The notes: a model not told the origin generated them from the letters alone. DNA of 64,000 nt from Druceiella hillmani (GCA_039881145.1 JAYKKI010000039.1:18160001-18224000), one strand, 5' to 3'. Numbered from the stretch's first letter, positions 38,348 through 49,178 are shown. Numbers and translations: made by a program.

Positions 38348-38390
38348 TTTATAGAGGGGTCGGGGGCTTCGTCCGCCTACAGTTTCAGTT
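38348..38390 (+). promoter_or_regulatory. predicted core promoter of the NAT-like gene
   Basis: A TATA-like tttatagag (TATA at 38350) lies 31 bp before an initiator-like ACAGTTT (A at 38381), the usual spacing in insects. A second CAGT initiator is at 38386. The 70 bp upstream are G-rich (gggcagcggggcgcagtgga). The start site is a prediction from motif spacing only. Confidence 0.4.
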
Positions 38391-38491
38391 TGTGTTAGTT
38401 GGTCGTCAAGTAAGGAGCGTGGATAGAGGACCTTTCGAGGCAGACTAGTGAACTAGTTTTTTTTTTAATTTGGCTATTAGCCGTTGTATGG
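38388..38491 (+). CDS. exon 1: 5' UTR plus 'ATG G'
   Basis: The exon ends ccgttgtATGG followed by the strong donor GTGAGT at 38492. Splicing to 39567 gives ATG GAG CGT GAA and keeps the frame of the NAT-like domain, which is the main argument for this start. The 1,075-bp intron sits right after the start codon. Confidence 0.65.
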
Positions 38492-41400
38492 GTGAGTTAA
38501 ATATTAATTACGATATAATTTGTGTGTTTTAAATGTAGCGCGTAGAAACAATTTGTGTTAAAACGATTGCGAAAACCGCTAAATGTCAAATACCTATTTC
38601 GTTCTAAATCAGGCAACCTCGATGTAAACAGTGAACAAAAGAAAATAAACACTATGAATTCCTGCATAAAACTCCGTTCTTTTACATTGTAAATTTCTTT
38701 TGTTGGTTAGTAGTGTTTAATATGTAAATAAATCTATTATTAAGTTTAAATAATGTACAAAATGCGATAACTGTTGAAACTTGAAGGATAGCTTTCGCTG
38801 GCTCGCGAAGTATCTCTTCATCATTAAACATTCCGATGAATCAATAGCAACCTTTGTTTGAACGAAAAACGTGTAGTTTTTCGCTTTGATACGCGTGTTT
38901 GAGCCCGCATAATTACTTTACCTGAAATCGTCAGAGTTCTTTGTACGATTATACGGCCACGTCATTTCGTATTCGTTGGAATTAGTTGATGGGCGTTCGT
39001 TAATTTAATTTATTTGAATTACATATTATATTGTGTGCATCGTGTGAGTTCTCGATAAGTAATTATTGTTTTATTATGTAATAAATATTTCAACAAGCCA
39101 TGCTAGAAGGCCAAGCAATGGCACGTCGCTTTCGTGTCTCCAACGTCGAGTTTTTGTCAAAGTTGTGAATAATCAAATTATATTCATATTTTTTTATATA
39201 ATACGATACAAATATGGAAAGACGAATAAGCAATCAGTTTTACGAATTCGGCATTCGTAAAAACAAGAAGACTGTAACGTGCACTGTATTGGTACAGAAT
39301 TTTATGTAGAATACATATTTGAATTTCAGTTTACTTCGTGATGTTGTAATAAGTATGTCAAATTATACAATCGTTCAAAAATGTAATCTAATTAACATAA
39401 ATTCATATACACGTAACGAAACTGTTGTAAATGATTCTCTTTTCCATGGCTTTTCTCATAGGAAGTATTTCCTCATTAGGTATTTAGTTTTTCATTATCA
39501 TATTATGTTAAAGAAAAACTAAATACTCGAACAAAAACAGGCATAAATTTGCTTGTTTATTTATAGAGCGTGAAAAACCCGCATCAATAGCAGCAGAGTG
39601 GCAGCGTGCGGCGCTTGTGAAGGGCGTCGAATCGAGTGACGAAGCCCGGGGCCATGGGCCTGGAGGAGAGCAGGGCGCGCCAGCCGCGGAGGAGACCCAG
39701 GCCCGGCCGACGGTCGGGCGCTGGGGCGCCGAATGGCCGAGTTGACTCGAGCGGGTTCCGAGCTGCCTGATCGCGCCCCTGCCGCCGCCGCGCTGGGGCC
39801 CGCCGCCGCGCCCGCTGCGCCTGCCCCTCGCGCGCTACGAGGAGCTCGCCGGCGCCGCCGAGGCCGAACTGCAGCGGCTGCTCGACGCCGAGAGCTACGA
39901 TACGGTCTCGAACTTCCTCTCGCTGCACGCCGCATTCGCAGCCACCGGGGAGACGAGTCTTCGCAGTTTCCTCCGATCCTACCGACCGCCCATACGCGCC
40001 GGTCGTCACACCTGTGTGGGACTCGGTCTCGAGCTCGCCAAGCGGCTGCGGAAACTGGAAGCGAAATTCCCCGGCGCCGCCGAAGCTGTCCAACTGGTCT
40101 CTTGCGAGGAAGCCATCGAGAACGTGCCCGAGTATGTGACGTCGGCTCCCGGTCCCGAGACTTTTCCGGGCATAGTGGAGAAGGAGCATGTGCTAGTCGC
40201 GGTACCAATCCGTGTTGACGGACGCCCGGGTTATTTGCTAGCAGATCCCGGTTATCACGTTGCTCGAATCATCACCGTAATGTTGGACAGAGCATATCCA
40301 CACACTGGTTAGTATTAAAATCCTTACTTTATCTTCCATTTATTGAATTATTATAATCTTTTCTGCATTTTTTTTTAATTTTGATAAAAGTATAGTTTCA
40401 GACTGTAATAGCAGTTTCGTTAAATATAAATTGTCCATTTTTGACTTATTTGTTCAAAATATTTTTAAAATAGACAAACGAAATAACAAATATTTCTTGC
40501 ATAACTTAAATTTATTTTATCGTTTTCCACCATCTTAAATACCATTTTTACAACATACCTTAAACTTAATAATAAATAATGCCAGGTTGGTTTACACAAA
40601 GTGAAGAACCCCACTGCACGAAGGAATACAACTATGTTATAAATCCAATCAACCACAATTACATTGAGTGGGGCGAAAGAGCGACAAGGAGCGGTGTAGT
40701 GAAATATCGAACATCCCTCGTGTATGTAGCACGACCATATCTGACAGCTGTGCACGTCACCGAAAGGAGAAATCTCGTTTACAACTTTAGGTTTGTACTA
40801 TTTTTGTAATACATTTTCAAAAAAAACCCTTTGTAAATTGGAAATCTTTTCGATTTGACATTATAAGATTTTCTACAGCACTTTTGTATTATTTTCTGTT
40901 AGAAAATTGCTTAAAAGAAAATGTAAAATTTATCAACACATAATTTTAGGAGCTTGTTGAAGAGGAATCAAAAAGGATACCTTGTTGCCGGAATTTATTT
41001 CCCTGTTTCTGAGAAGGATGCACAGTTCACCATATTCTATGAGAACAATTCGGAAAAACAAAGAATTAAAATGAAATTCGCTATGTTTCTAGATGAAAAT
41101 AAAGTAAGTATTTGCATATGTAACGTAGTAAGCCATGTTCTATACACACACAATATTATCTTGAAGCAGATAAACTGGGAAACCGTAAAAGATTTGTACT
41201 TGGAAATGGATGACTAACTGCTTGTTCCATAAATGAGGGGAAACATTTTAATGTTTATGTACTGTGATGAAATAGCCGATAATGTTTTGAAGGCCATATT
41301 ATTTATTTTACACAGTTTCTCAGATTTTTAAATGTCCACATTAATTATACACATATTAAATATAACACAACAAATTTAATTTTTGTATTAATGCCACTAT

Positions 41401-41984
41401 TTTTACATTTAGACTAAACTTCGGTCGTTTTCTACTTTTTCGTCTCTTTTCATTGATTATTTGGATAATTGAGGTTAAAAATTCTTTAAATTGTTAATCT
41501 ACTCAATCGTTTTTCCATTAATGACAAATATTTAAATGATTTTATTCCAGCTTTTGAGCAATGGTTTAAATTTGTAACCAATTTTTTACTTTCGCTTTCC
41601 AATCACCTTAAATAAAACATTTTTGCTTGAAAAATATTTTTAAAAATATGTTTAATATTTATTTTGTAAAGCAAGAATTCCAAATTGAATTCAATTGAAC
41701 TTTCTTGTGTATAATGATGTGATGAAAATATGCGATATCTTCACAAAGAAAAAGTACAATAGGACAAAAATATATTACAAAAAAATATTAATAGAATTAT
41801 TTTGTTACAGTGCCCGGACCATTTGCTTGAGCACATAACATCGTGTAACAATCAAATGAAGGCTAAAAATGGTTCCCTCTTGACAATGATCCAAAAATTA
41901 GCTTGCATTATGTCGGACAACGCATATATCAACCAAGTGTTGGGCATAAACGACGAGATTTGCCAAATGTCTTCTGACAATTAA
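38488..41984 (+). CDS. arylamine N-acetyltransferase-like protein, spliced
   Basis: Exons: 38488-38491, 39567-40307, 40586-40790, 40950-41103, then 41811-41984 (or 41170-41217). Introns have GT/AG ends and phases 1, 1, 2, 0. Residues in the order expected of the NAT Cys-His-Asp triad are Cys codon 151 (40013, in RHTCVGLGL), His 209 (40187, in KEHVLVAV) and Asp 228 (40244, in LLADPGYHV). If real, it would act on acyl groups such as acetyl-CoA in the cytosol; substrate unknown. No signal peptide is seen. Length is 383 or 425 codons against about 280-300 for typical NATs, with a longer N-terminus. Codon 61 is TGA (39743-39745). Gene structure is well supported; the family is inferred by eye and could be another NAT/transglutaminase-fold protein. 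Confidence 0.7.
39567..40307 (+). CDS. exon 2: GC-rich catalytic exon
   Basis: The acceptor is a clean pyrimidine tract, tgcttgtttatttatag, ending at 39566. The donor is ACTG then GTTAGT at 40308. The exon is very GC-rich with many CpG and GC-ending codons, unlike the other exons. It carries all three predicted catalytic residues. The frame is open on both sides of a single TGA (39743), and proline/arginine-rich residues follow (PPPRWGPPPRPLRLPLARYE). Long ORFs in other frames and on the minus strand here are GC-driven shadows. Confidence 0.75.
40586..40790 (+). CDS. exon 3 of the NAT-like gene
   Basis: Acceptor gccag before 40586, donor TTTAG then GTTTGT at 40791. It joins exon 2 in phase 1 to read DRAYPHTG-WFTQSEEPHCTK. 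The exon continues through NYVINPINHNYIEWGERAT. It corresponds to the part of the NAT fold after the Asp, the least conserved region. AT-rich codon use. Confidence 0.75.
40950..41103 (+). CDS. exon 4 of the NAT-like gene
   Basis: Acceptor cataattttag before 40950, joined in phase 2. It encodes RNQKGYLVAGIYFPVSEKD and ends in MKFAMFLDENK at a strong GTAAGT donor (41104). The peptide is strand-like and fits the C-terminal part of the NAT fold. Confidence 0.75.
41104..41217 (+). CDS. 66-nt stop-free intron and short terminal exon 5a
   Basis: From the exon 4 donor (41104) to an acceptor ttatcttgaagcag (41169) is 66 nt, a multiple of three without stops. If removed, the protein ends NKINWETVKDLYLEMDD at TAA 41215-41217. 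If retained, 22 residues are inserted in the same frame, as in an exitron. A cryptic donor ACC-GTAAAAG after 41184 could instead join 41170-41184 to exon 5b in phase 0. AATAAA at 41611 could serve this end. Confidence 0.5.
   Translation, partial: VSICICNVVSHVLYTHNIILKQINWETVKDLYLEMDD
41811..41984 (+). CDS. exon 5b: longer alternative C-terminus
   Basis: Acceptor ttattttgttacag before 41811, phase 0, compatible with exon 4 (41103) or with 41184. It encodes a helical, cysteine-containing tail beginning CPDHLLEHITSCNNQMKAKN and ending ICQMSSDN at TAA (41982-41984). Balanced composition in an AT-rich setting supports real coding. Confidence 0.6.
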   Translation, partial: CPDHLLEHITSCNNQMKAKNGSLLTMIQKLACIMSDNAYINQVLGINDEICQMSSDN

Positions 41985-42456
41985 ATTATGACCGCATTCT
42001 CTTAATATTGTTTCGCGAATTCTGTTTATTTCTAGTTATAGCAAATTTATTTTTATTTTTTGGGCTTGGGTACATAGTTGTTTTCCTATTTTTTTTCTTA
42101 GGATTAGTATTTTAATTACATATTTCTTTTTAATACAGTCTATGCCTTGATAATGATAACTTGAATTTTTTTTGTATTTTTAATCATCCGATTAGTGGAA
42201 TATTGTTACACGTGGACTTAGTTATGTAAATGTGTCTTTGTTTATCAATGTTTTAATGTAATTATGGTTAAATATGTTGATTAAGTTCTGGCGATTGTCG
42301 TATTATTTTTAAATTATTAAAATCTTTTACTTTTGTCTTGTAATTAATCAGTCATTTATTTGTCTATTAAACGAAATTAAATTTGCTTTGCTATTATGAA
42401 TTACATTGTTTTATTATTGATCCTCAATGACTACCCGAAGCTAAAATGTGTAATTA

Positions 42457-42462
42457 AATAAA
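42457..42462 (+). terminator. candidate polyadenylation signal
   Basis: AATAAA in taattaaataaac, about 475 bp after the exon 5b stop, followed by a T-rich stretch. A typical 3' end for this gene. An earlier AATAAA at 41611 may serve exon 5a. Confidence 0.4.
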
Positions 42463-42695
42463 CTTTTTACCTGCAACTTGGTTCAAACGACCAAATTTTA
42501 GCTCGTTGTTAACAACTGTCAATCTATTTTGAATTCCGTACCTCAAAAGGGAACATAGAATCCTTAAAAAATTACTCATGTGTCCGTTTGTCACAGTGGA
42601 TTTTCTCAAAAATAGTTTGACGTGGAATTTGAAATTTGTAATAGTAGTAATAGGTGATATTAACCTACATATTTTGCAGTAACTAATGCTTTCAA

Positions 42696-42696
<1 letters not shown>

Positions 42697-42726
<30 letters not shown>

Positions 42727-42775
42727 TATATATATATATACACACACATATATATATATACACATATATATAGTA
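42697..42775. repeat. TA/CA microsatellite
   Basis: TA array interrupted by cacaca blocks. Confidence 0.9.
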
Positions 42776-43040
42776 ATTTTAGAGATTAACTACACAAAAC
42801 TTCAGTTATATATGTTTTGAAAGAGGGGCTAATTATGAGGAACAGTTTTTATAATTTTAAGTGGCCCATCTTCAGAGATGTGCAATGAAGTGTGAAAAAG
42901 TGCATTCTCTCCTTAATTCCGAAATTATTGTACTGAAAATCATGGAAAAATAGGGCTGGTAGAATTTGACTAAAAGATTATAGGAAAACTACAGACGTTA
43001 TCCTAGGTCTTATACTTTTTGAGAAATCCACAATATTTTA
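42776..43040. other. spacer
   Basis: ttatcctaggtcttatactt near 42998 loosely resembles the ttatcctagatcttatagtt block of the foldback element at 34191, so this may be a distant relative. Otherwise unrecognised. Confidence 0.35.
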
Positions 43041-43224
43041 TATCTGGAAAGATGTGGTAGACATTATATTTACATAATAAAAAATAATGTTAAAGTTTGT
43101 AAGTTAATACTGTTTACACTCCAGTGTTTATATATCTGGAAAGATGTGGTAAACATTATATTTACATAACAAAAAATAATGTTAAAGTTTGTAAGTAAAT
43201 ACTGTTTACACTCGTGTTTATACA
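43041..43224. repeat. tandem duplication, 92-bp period
   Basis: tatctggaaagatgtggtag (43041) and tatctggaaagatgtggtaa (43133) start two near-identical copies that both run to actgtttacactc. Confidence 0.9.
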
Positions 43225-43448
43225 AATTACCTAAATGAGTGCGAGTTCCATACACGGCTATATTTTAATCATTGTACATAATAATTAAAATAAATCCAAA
43301 TATATTTCCTAAGCTCTAAGTAATACACATTAATACAAACATAATACACTATAAATATCCAATGTAAATTGGCCTAGTAGCTTTTGTGGGATAAAAGCAC
43401 AAACATAGAAATAAGATTTGATCTTAAAGTTCAAATCAAAATAAAATG
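43225..43448. other. spacer
   Basis: No gene recognised. Confidence 0.5.
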
Positions 43449-43760
43449 TATTTTTATCCCGGCCAAGGGTTTCTCAACTTTTGTGATGCAAACATTACTA
43501 TTTGAGAAAAATTCTTCCATATTAATAAAACATCTACAAAAATGAGGCCACATATAAAAATTAGTCGTTTATAATATCTTTAATGTGGGGCAAAAAAATA
43601 AAATTTCCTTAAAAAGGCAAAAAACTAGTTATCTTAAAAAAGCCGTGTTGTATTTTTAGCAGTGGATCACAGAGATTACCATAAATAAACCGGTTTTCCA
43701 AAAGTATGGTGGCATGTAATTAATTCTCAGTACTGGTACATTAGTAGTAATTAGGGTAAG
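43449..43760 (+). repeat. dispersed repeat, copy 1 of 2
   Basis: About 310 bp, closely matching 46779-47085 in the same orientation (ggtttct, tgatgcaaacatta, cttccatattaataaaa, atctttaatgtgggg, gcagtggatca, catgtaattaattctcagta). It ends abruptly after gtagtaattagggtaa. It may be the 5' part of the BED/hAT-like element seen downstream of copy 2. Confidence 0.85.
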
Positions 43761-43875
43761 CGCAAATTTTTTTAAATCCTTAACGTCGTACTAAAATGAC
43801 GTGTACTACATTTTAATCCTCACCTTAGACTGTACGATTTTAAAAGGTTAATCACAATTCATCAAGTTATATTTG

Positions 43876-43919
<44 letters not shown>

Positions 43920-45269
43920 GAACAAACAAGATAGAAGCAGTGTGTTCTATATGAAAGCACCTATTGCCAATTTGGAAGAAATTAATTTTAAATGCACCAA
44001 TTACATTATGGCGCATGTCCGTACCTCTGCTCAAAGCATCTTAGAAGTTTTCCCCCATTTATCGATTGCTGACTGCAATATCGAGCTAAAGCAGCGTAAA
44101 AATATAGATTAATTGATATTTGTAAATTTTATTTTTATTTAGGAAGAATAAACATTAAATTCCAATATTAACAGTACAAAAATATATATTATCTGCATTT
44201 AACACAACAAAGTGATAATATAAACATACGGGTTTAGGTCGTAAAATAAAAATAAATAATAAAAGATGAAGGATGAAATAAAAGATGGTTCAGTTCTGTT
44301 TTTATATAAAGTTTATATAAAAACAGGATTTAATTAAATGTAACAACCAAGGATTGTCTGTTTCTAGGACGTACCAGATTTTAAAACAAGTTAAGGTTTG
44401 TATTGACTGATATCATTTTAGTTTTAGTTGCTTACAATGAAATATATTAACAAAATAGTTTAATTTAATGCGTGATTTTGTTGTGAGAATAATTAAATTA
44501 TAAATATAAATTGTTTTTTAAGAGCTTATTATTGAAACAAGCTGCGAGATAGCTTGACGATATGAATAAATATAAAATAAATTCAAGCGAGGTAAACATG
44601 TTTCTTAAAAACTGGTTTTCTATAGTGAATAACTACTAAACGTAAGAAATTAACTTTTACCATATTATACCGCACATAAATCGAGGTAAATTATGAGATG
44701 CATAGACATGTTCAAATTAGATGGTAATCGCTTAAATTAACAAAAAATATAATTAGTGGTAATACTGATTATATTTTTCTTTCTCCTCTAGTGTAAAAAC
44801 TCTTCCGGTGTCACTTACCCCAAGTGCAATAATAGGGTGTCACTTCCCTCAAGTTAAAAAAAAAATTGGGTTAAACTAACTGTAATATATACTACTATTA
44901 ACTGTAATATATACTATATAAATTAGTAATTAGTATTTATTTCGAAGAGATCAAATAATCAATTGCGTAACTAGAAATTTTAACGATAAATTAAACATAA
45001 ACTCTTCAAAATCAAACTAAATTCTTCTTTGAACTAATTAAATAATAATCATGTTTCTAAACTCGGAAATAAAAAACACTATACACCGTACAGTTAATAA
45101 AAAATTTGTAAGTAGTTTAATTAAAGAATCAGTGGTGATGCAGTCAATGTTGTCGTTAGTTGGCTGTTGGAATACTGTTCCTTTATAGCGTATAAATCTT
45201 CCGATTATTTTATGGTTTTTGTTCAAGGATTCAATTATACAAACTTTTTTCGTATTTGATTATTATTTA
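43761..45269. other. gene-free AT-rich DNA with TA array
   Basis: TA repeats at about 43877-43915. No gene recognised. Confidence 0.5.
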
Positions 45270-45622
45270 ATTACTAATAGTTAATCCTATTATTGTCATT
45301 TTCTGTTACATTTTGGATTAACATTAATAACTTTTCTTTTTCTATGCTGTGGTAAATGTTTTCAAAATCTTTGCCATTCTCTTCCCCCAGATCTTCTTCG
45401 TTTGCTTCAATATTCAAAAAATCTTGTTCTGCATCTACTCCTCGCTACGGCAAATGATACTTCTTCCTTGCTGTTACTACATAATATAGAAAATGGAATT
45501 GCATAGACTTTTGAAACGTACACAGTAATTGTGGGTTCTTACCGCATGAAAAGCTTCTTGTAACTTTTTCTCTGAATATTTGGCATTTTTGAGATTTTTA
45601 TCGCATAATTTCGTTTCATTTG
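45270..45622 (-). pseudogene. possible pogo/psq-like transposase fragment
   Basis: The minus strand at 45622-45543 reads KNLKNAKYSEKKLQEAFHAV, resembling the 'YSee-l--Al-AVr' start of the psq-type helix-turn-helix in pogo/Tigger/Jerky proteins. A GTAAGA donor-like sequence follows. Further on, another frame gives an acidic run (VDAEQDFLNIEANEEDLGEE) ending in a stop near 45277. The two parts are in different frames or exons. Confidence 0.3.
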
Positions 45623-46105
45623 TAAGAAATAAACAAATTGTATTTGTTTACAACATTTGTTCCTTAGACTTTTATTACAATTACCCTAGATGCCTAAATT
45701 CCAGTGGTAATTTCATACTTAAAAAACTGAGAATAAAATAAATGTATTATTAAATTAATTAAGTTTAAATTAAATTATTTTGTTATATATTGAAGTTTCA
45801 CTACTCATATAATATTGAAGTTTCACTACTCGTCTTAGTTACTACCCACAAGATGCACTCTTGAGAAGTGATATTTCACTCTGTAATTAATGTGCAAAAC
45901 ATTAGTACTAATTGGTATTTAAGACATTCCAGAAATTATTGTTACTGGTTAGTTTTTACAGTTAACCCACTTGATCTTAACATTAGGTTAAGTTTGTAAC
46001 TTATCATTCCGATAAAGCCAAGTCGGTCTAGAGCAATAACTTCATAGACTATTAAAATATGAATACTTTCCGATGGCATTAGTAATGTGAACCTAATTTC
46101 ATATA
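45623..46105. other. gene-free AT-rich DNA
   Basis: A short direct duplication of ttgaagtttcactactc occurs near 45791 and 45815. Nothing else recognised. Confidence 0.5.
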
Positions 46106-46330
46106 TTATCTATTAATAGAAATGAAAAGTGTACTAGAAACAATGCTACAACTGAAACATAGGTAAATCTCAAAACTAAATGAATAATTTATGATACTTT
46201 GAATAGAGTTTGAGCCGAGCTGAGCTGAATATTTTATAAGCACCAGCTGTTGTATTGCCCTACTGACCCAGCGAGCAATAGTTTCTATTTGGATATGTGG
46301 TTGTTCCCACTTGCAGGTCGTTCGCACAGG
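46106..46330 (-). pseudogene. possible tyrosine-recombinase fragment
   Basis: The minus frame reads QPHIQIETIARWVSRAIQQL, similar to the 'pH--v---TiaRWi---l' stretch before the HxxR motif in DIRS/Crypton-type tyrosine recombinases. It is followed in the expected position by KYSAQ and then, in another frame, a YTFHFY-like end resembling the '-TF--FY' block. The catalytic HSTR and Tyr cannot be confirmed. Confidence 0.3.
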
Positions 46331-46778
46331 TCACGACTGCTGATACTAATGTACGCAAGATATTTTAAAACAATTTTACTATTTAGTAAACATATTCGGG
46401 ATGAATGTCTTACATATTAACACTATCACTTGGATATTATATCTGCTTATCCTAGCCATCTAAATAATAATGTCTTTCAGAGAGGTTAGTTTGTACATTG
46501 AATATTTTTGGAAAATTTTGTGAAGTGCACATACCTTAATCAATTCTGAATCGCCCCTGGATGGATTAGAAACTAAAACACCTTTTTATAGGATTTTTGT
46601 TTGTTTGTATATTAGAGAACCATAATATATTATTTATGGATTAATTTGAATGTGATTTTCACTGGGAGGATTGAGATTAATATTTAGGTTACCCTTTTTT
46701 CCTAATTGAGAAGAACAATTAAGTAGAACTTGTGAAAGAATAAATGAGAATGCCACGGCAGATTAAAATATAAGATAT
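46331..46778. other. gene-free stretch
   Basis: No gene recognised. Confidence 0.5.
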
Positions 46779-47085
46779 TTTTATTCCAGCCGAGGGTTTC
46801 TAAAGTGTTGTGATGCAAACATTATTATTTGAAAAAAATTCTTCCACATTAATAAAATATCTACAAAAATGAAGCCACATATAAAAATTTGTCGTTTATA
46901 ATATCTTTAATGTGGGGACAATAAAATCAAATTTCCTAAAAAAGGCAGAAAACCAGTTATCTTAAAAAAGCCATGTTGTATCTTTAGCAGTGGATCATAG
47001 AGATTACCATAAATAAACTGGTTTCTCAGAAGTATGATGGCATGTAATTAATTCTCAGTACTGGTATGTTAGTAGTAATTAAGGT
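46779..47085 (+). repeat. dispersed repeat, copy 2 of 2
   Basis: Second copy of 43449-43760, about 3.3 kb away in the same direction. It lies directly before the BED-like relic. Confidence 0.85.
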
Positions 47086-47127
47086 AATCACAGTTAATTA
47101 TTAGCAATTAGGACATTCACTAACAGT

Positions 47128-47525
47128 ATGAGCACCAAAATTTTTAATTGTTGTTTCATTAGTCATATAATTAACCTTGCACAACACAACAATTTCCATT
47201 TCATAAAAAACTCAAGCGCCAAGCAGATACACACAGTTTGCTCCTTCGTTGTTTACTATCCATTAATAAACAAATTTGAAAGCGGCGGGCAAAGTATTAA
47301 AAGTTGCGATAAGTCATTCAAATCCACTACTGAAAAAACACTGTTAAGGTGCAAAAATCTTTACGCGAAGGTGCTCAAGTCAAAATAGACGAATCGCATT
47401 TTTCGCATTTTTGAATCTCATATACAGCATTTTTCACGACTGTCTAAACATGTCAAAAGTCACCCCAAAATGGATTCTGTGCAAACTCACACCATTCAGA
47501 AACAAACACTCATTGGCTTTTCATA
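47128..47525 (+). pseudogene. decayed BED zinc finger / hAT-like transposon relic
   Basis: The frame ends with KFESGGQSIKSCDKSFKSTT then EKTLLRCKNLYAKVLKSK. This resembles a BED zinc finger (F-x-C-x2-C-x-k-f-k-t-LR-H-x-H), though the first Cys and the His residues are damaged. After the stop at 47386, SHPKMDSVQTHTIQKQTL follows in another frame, like the linker after BED in hAT transposases. No hAT catalytic domain seen. Confidence 0.45.
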
Positions 47526-48249
47526 ATTTTTGAATATTCAACGAGGTTGTAAAGAAAATTTTTAGCAGTTATGGTTCCTTGCTTCTTCAATTGACTCCGA
47601 ACGAAAGCTAGGAAAGCAAAGCAATGGTAAGTTAAGCAGAAAGACTATCCTAAAAAGATCAGAGTAACTTCATCTGAAAGGTCACAATTTTCTGGACAAA
47701 TAACAGAATAATATGTCCATAAGTTAGCCCATCCATCCTTTACAGACTAAAACATGTAATCAAAGAAAATTGATGTGGAAAATTGACAAAAAATACGCTC
47801 ATTCTCCACAATAATATCCTGATTGATATAATCTAAGTTATCTGTGTTTCCGATCGTCCGATTATGGATTTGAAAATATCAACAAATGTATAGCCCAGAC
47901 TGCGATCCAAATAACTTTTCACTATTTCCAAATTGAACAAAAGATCTCGAGGGATAGTGATTTGATGATGATAATTTATTAAAGGAGGCATTTCACGAAC
48001 ATTTTTGGCTGTAAAGAGTAGTCATGTGATTATCAAGGAGTATTGAATGTGTTAAAGTTAATTGAGATTTAAAAAACAGTAGTTATTATAAACATATCTC
48101 TAATGGGAATTAATTGAAATCCCCTCACAGACAACAAATAAACCTCATCAAAAGAGTTGTAAGAAAACACTTTACTGTATTAAGCAAGCAATAAATGAAA
48201 TTAGATGACACACACATCAATGTGACTAATCCTAATATTGGAATGAAGT
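47526..48249. other. gene-free stretch, possible hAT continuation
   Basis: No clear coding blocks. Confidence 0.4.
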
Positions 48250-48690
48250 TCCTCATCGCGCGTTGCGAAAGGGGGCTAGACGGAAAAAATTAAGACCAAA
48301 AGTTGTAACGACACTTTTTGCTACAGTTGCTAGCGGGCACGCTGCAAGCCGTGCGGCGTGCGGTGTTTCTCTGTCTGTCTCTCTCTCTCATAGAAAGCGA
48401 GCCAGTTATTTTCGTTTCGTCTTTCTATTTCGCATTGAACAGTGTGGTGTCGCGACGATTGTTTTTGTTGAGTGTATACAGGTTTTTTGTACATAATAAA
48501 TAATAAAAAATAATAACAACAATTATTATTATAACTTAAAAAAAATAAAATTTTATTACAATTCCTTCACTAATAAATCGAAAGGAACTTCGTTCCATCC
48601 GGGTCTCCCTTGACACCTCTCAAGTTTTCTTTTTAACACAGCTGCTATATGATACACTCCTGTGATGGGATGTGAGAATTGGCCATTGCC
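48250..48690 (-). repeat. unclassified interspersed repeat remnants
   Basis: 48250-48490 is CpG-richer than its surroundings (gcgcgttgcgaaagggggct, a tctctctctc run). 48555-48640 carries gaaaggaacttcgttccatc and cccttgacacctctcaagtt, which resembles a repeat widespread in insect introns. The 77-codon ORF at 48263 is Arg/Ser-rich and probably non-coding. Confidence 0.4.

Positions 48691-49178
<488 letters not shown>

Noticed and set aside
39743..39745. UGA decoded as selenocysteine
   Set aside because: The likely host order has lost selenoprotein machinery, the site is not at a catalytic position, and no SECIS-like element was identified in the 3' region.
39561..40218. Long ORFs of 161, 201 and 215 codons around the GC-rich exon, other frames and minus strand
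   Set aside because: They are Arg/Ala/Pro/Gly-rich shadows produced by high GC, which removes stop codons in all frames. Only the frame joined by matching splice phases carries a recognisable fold.
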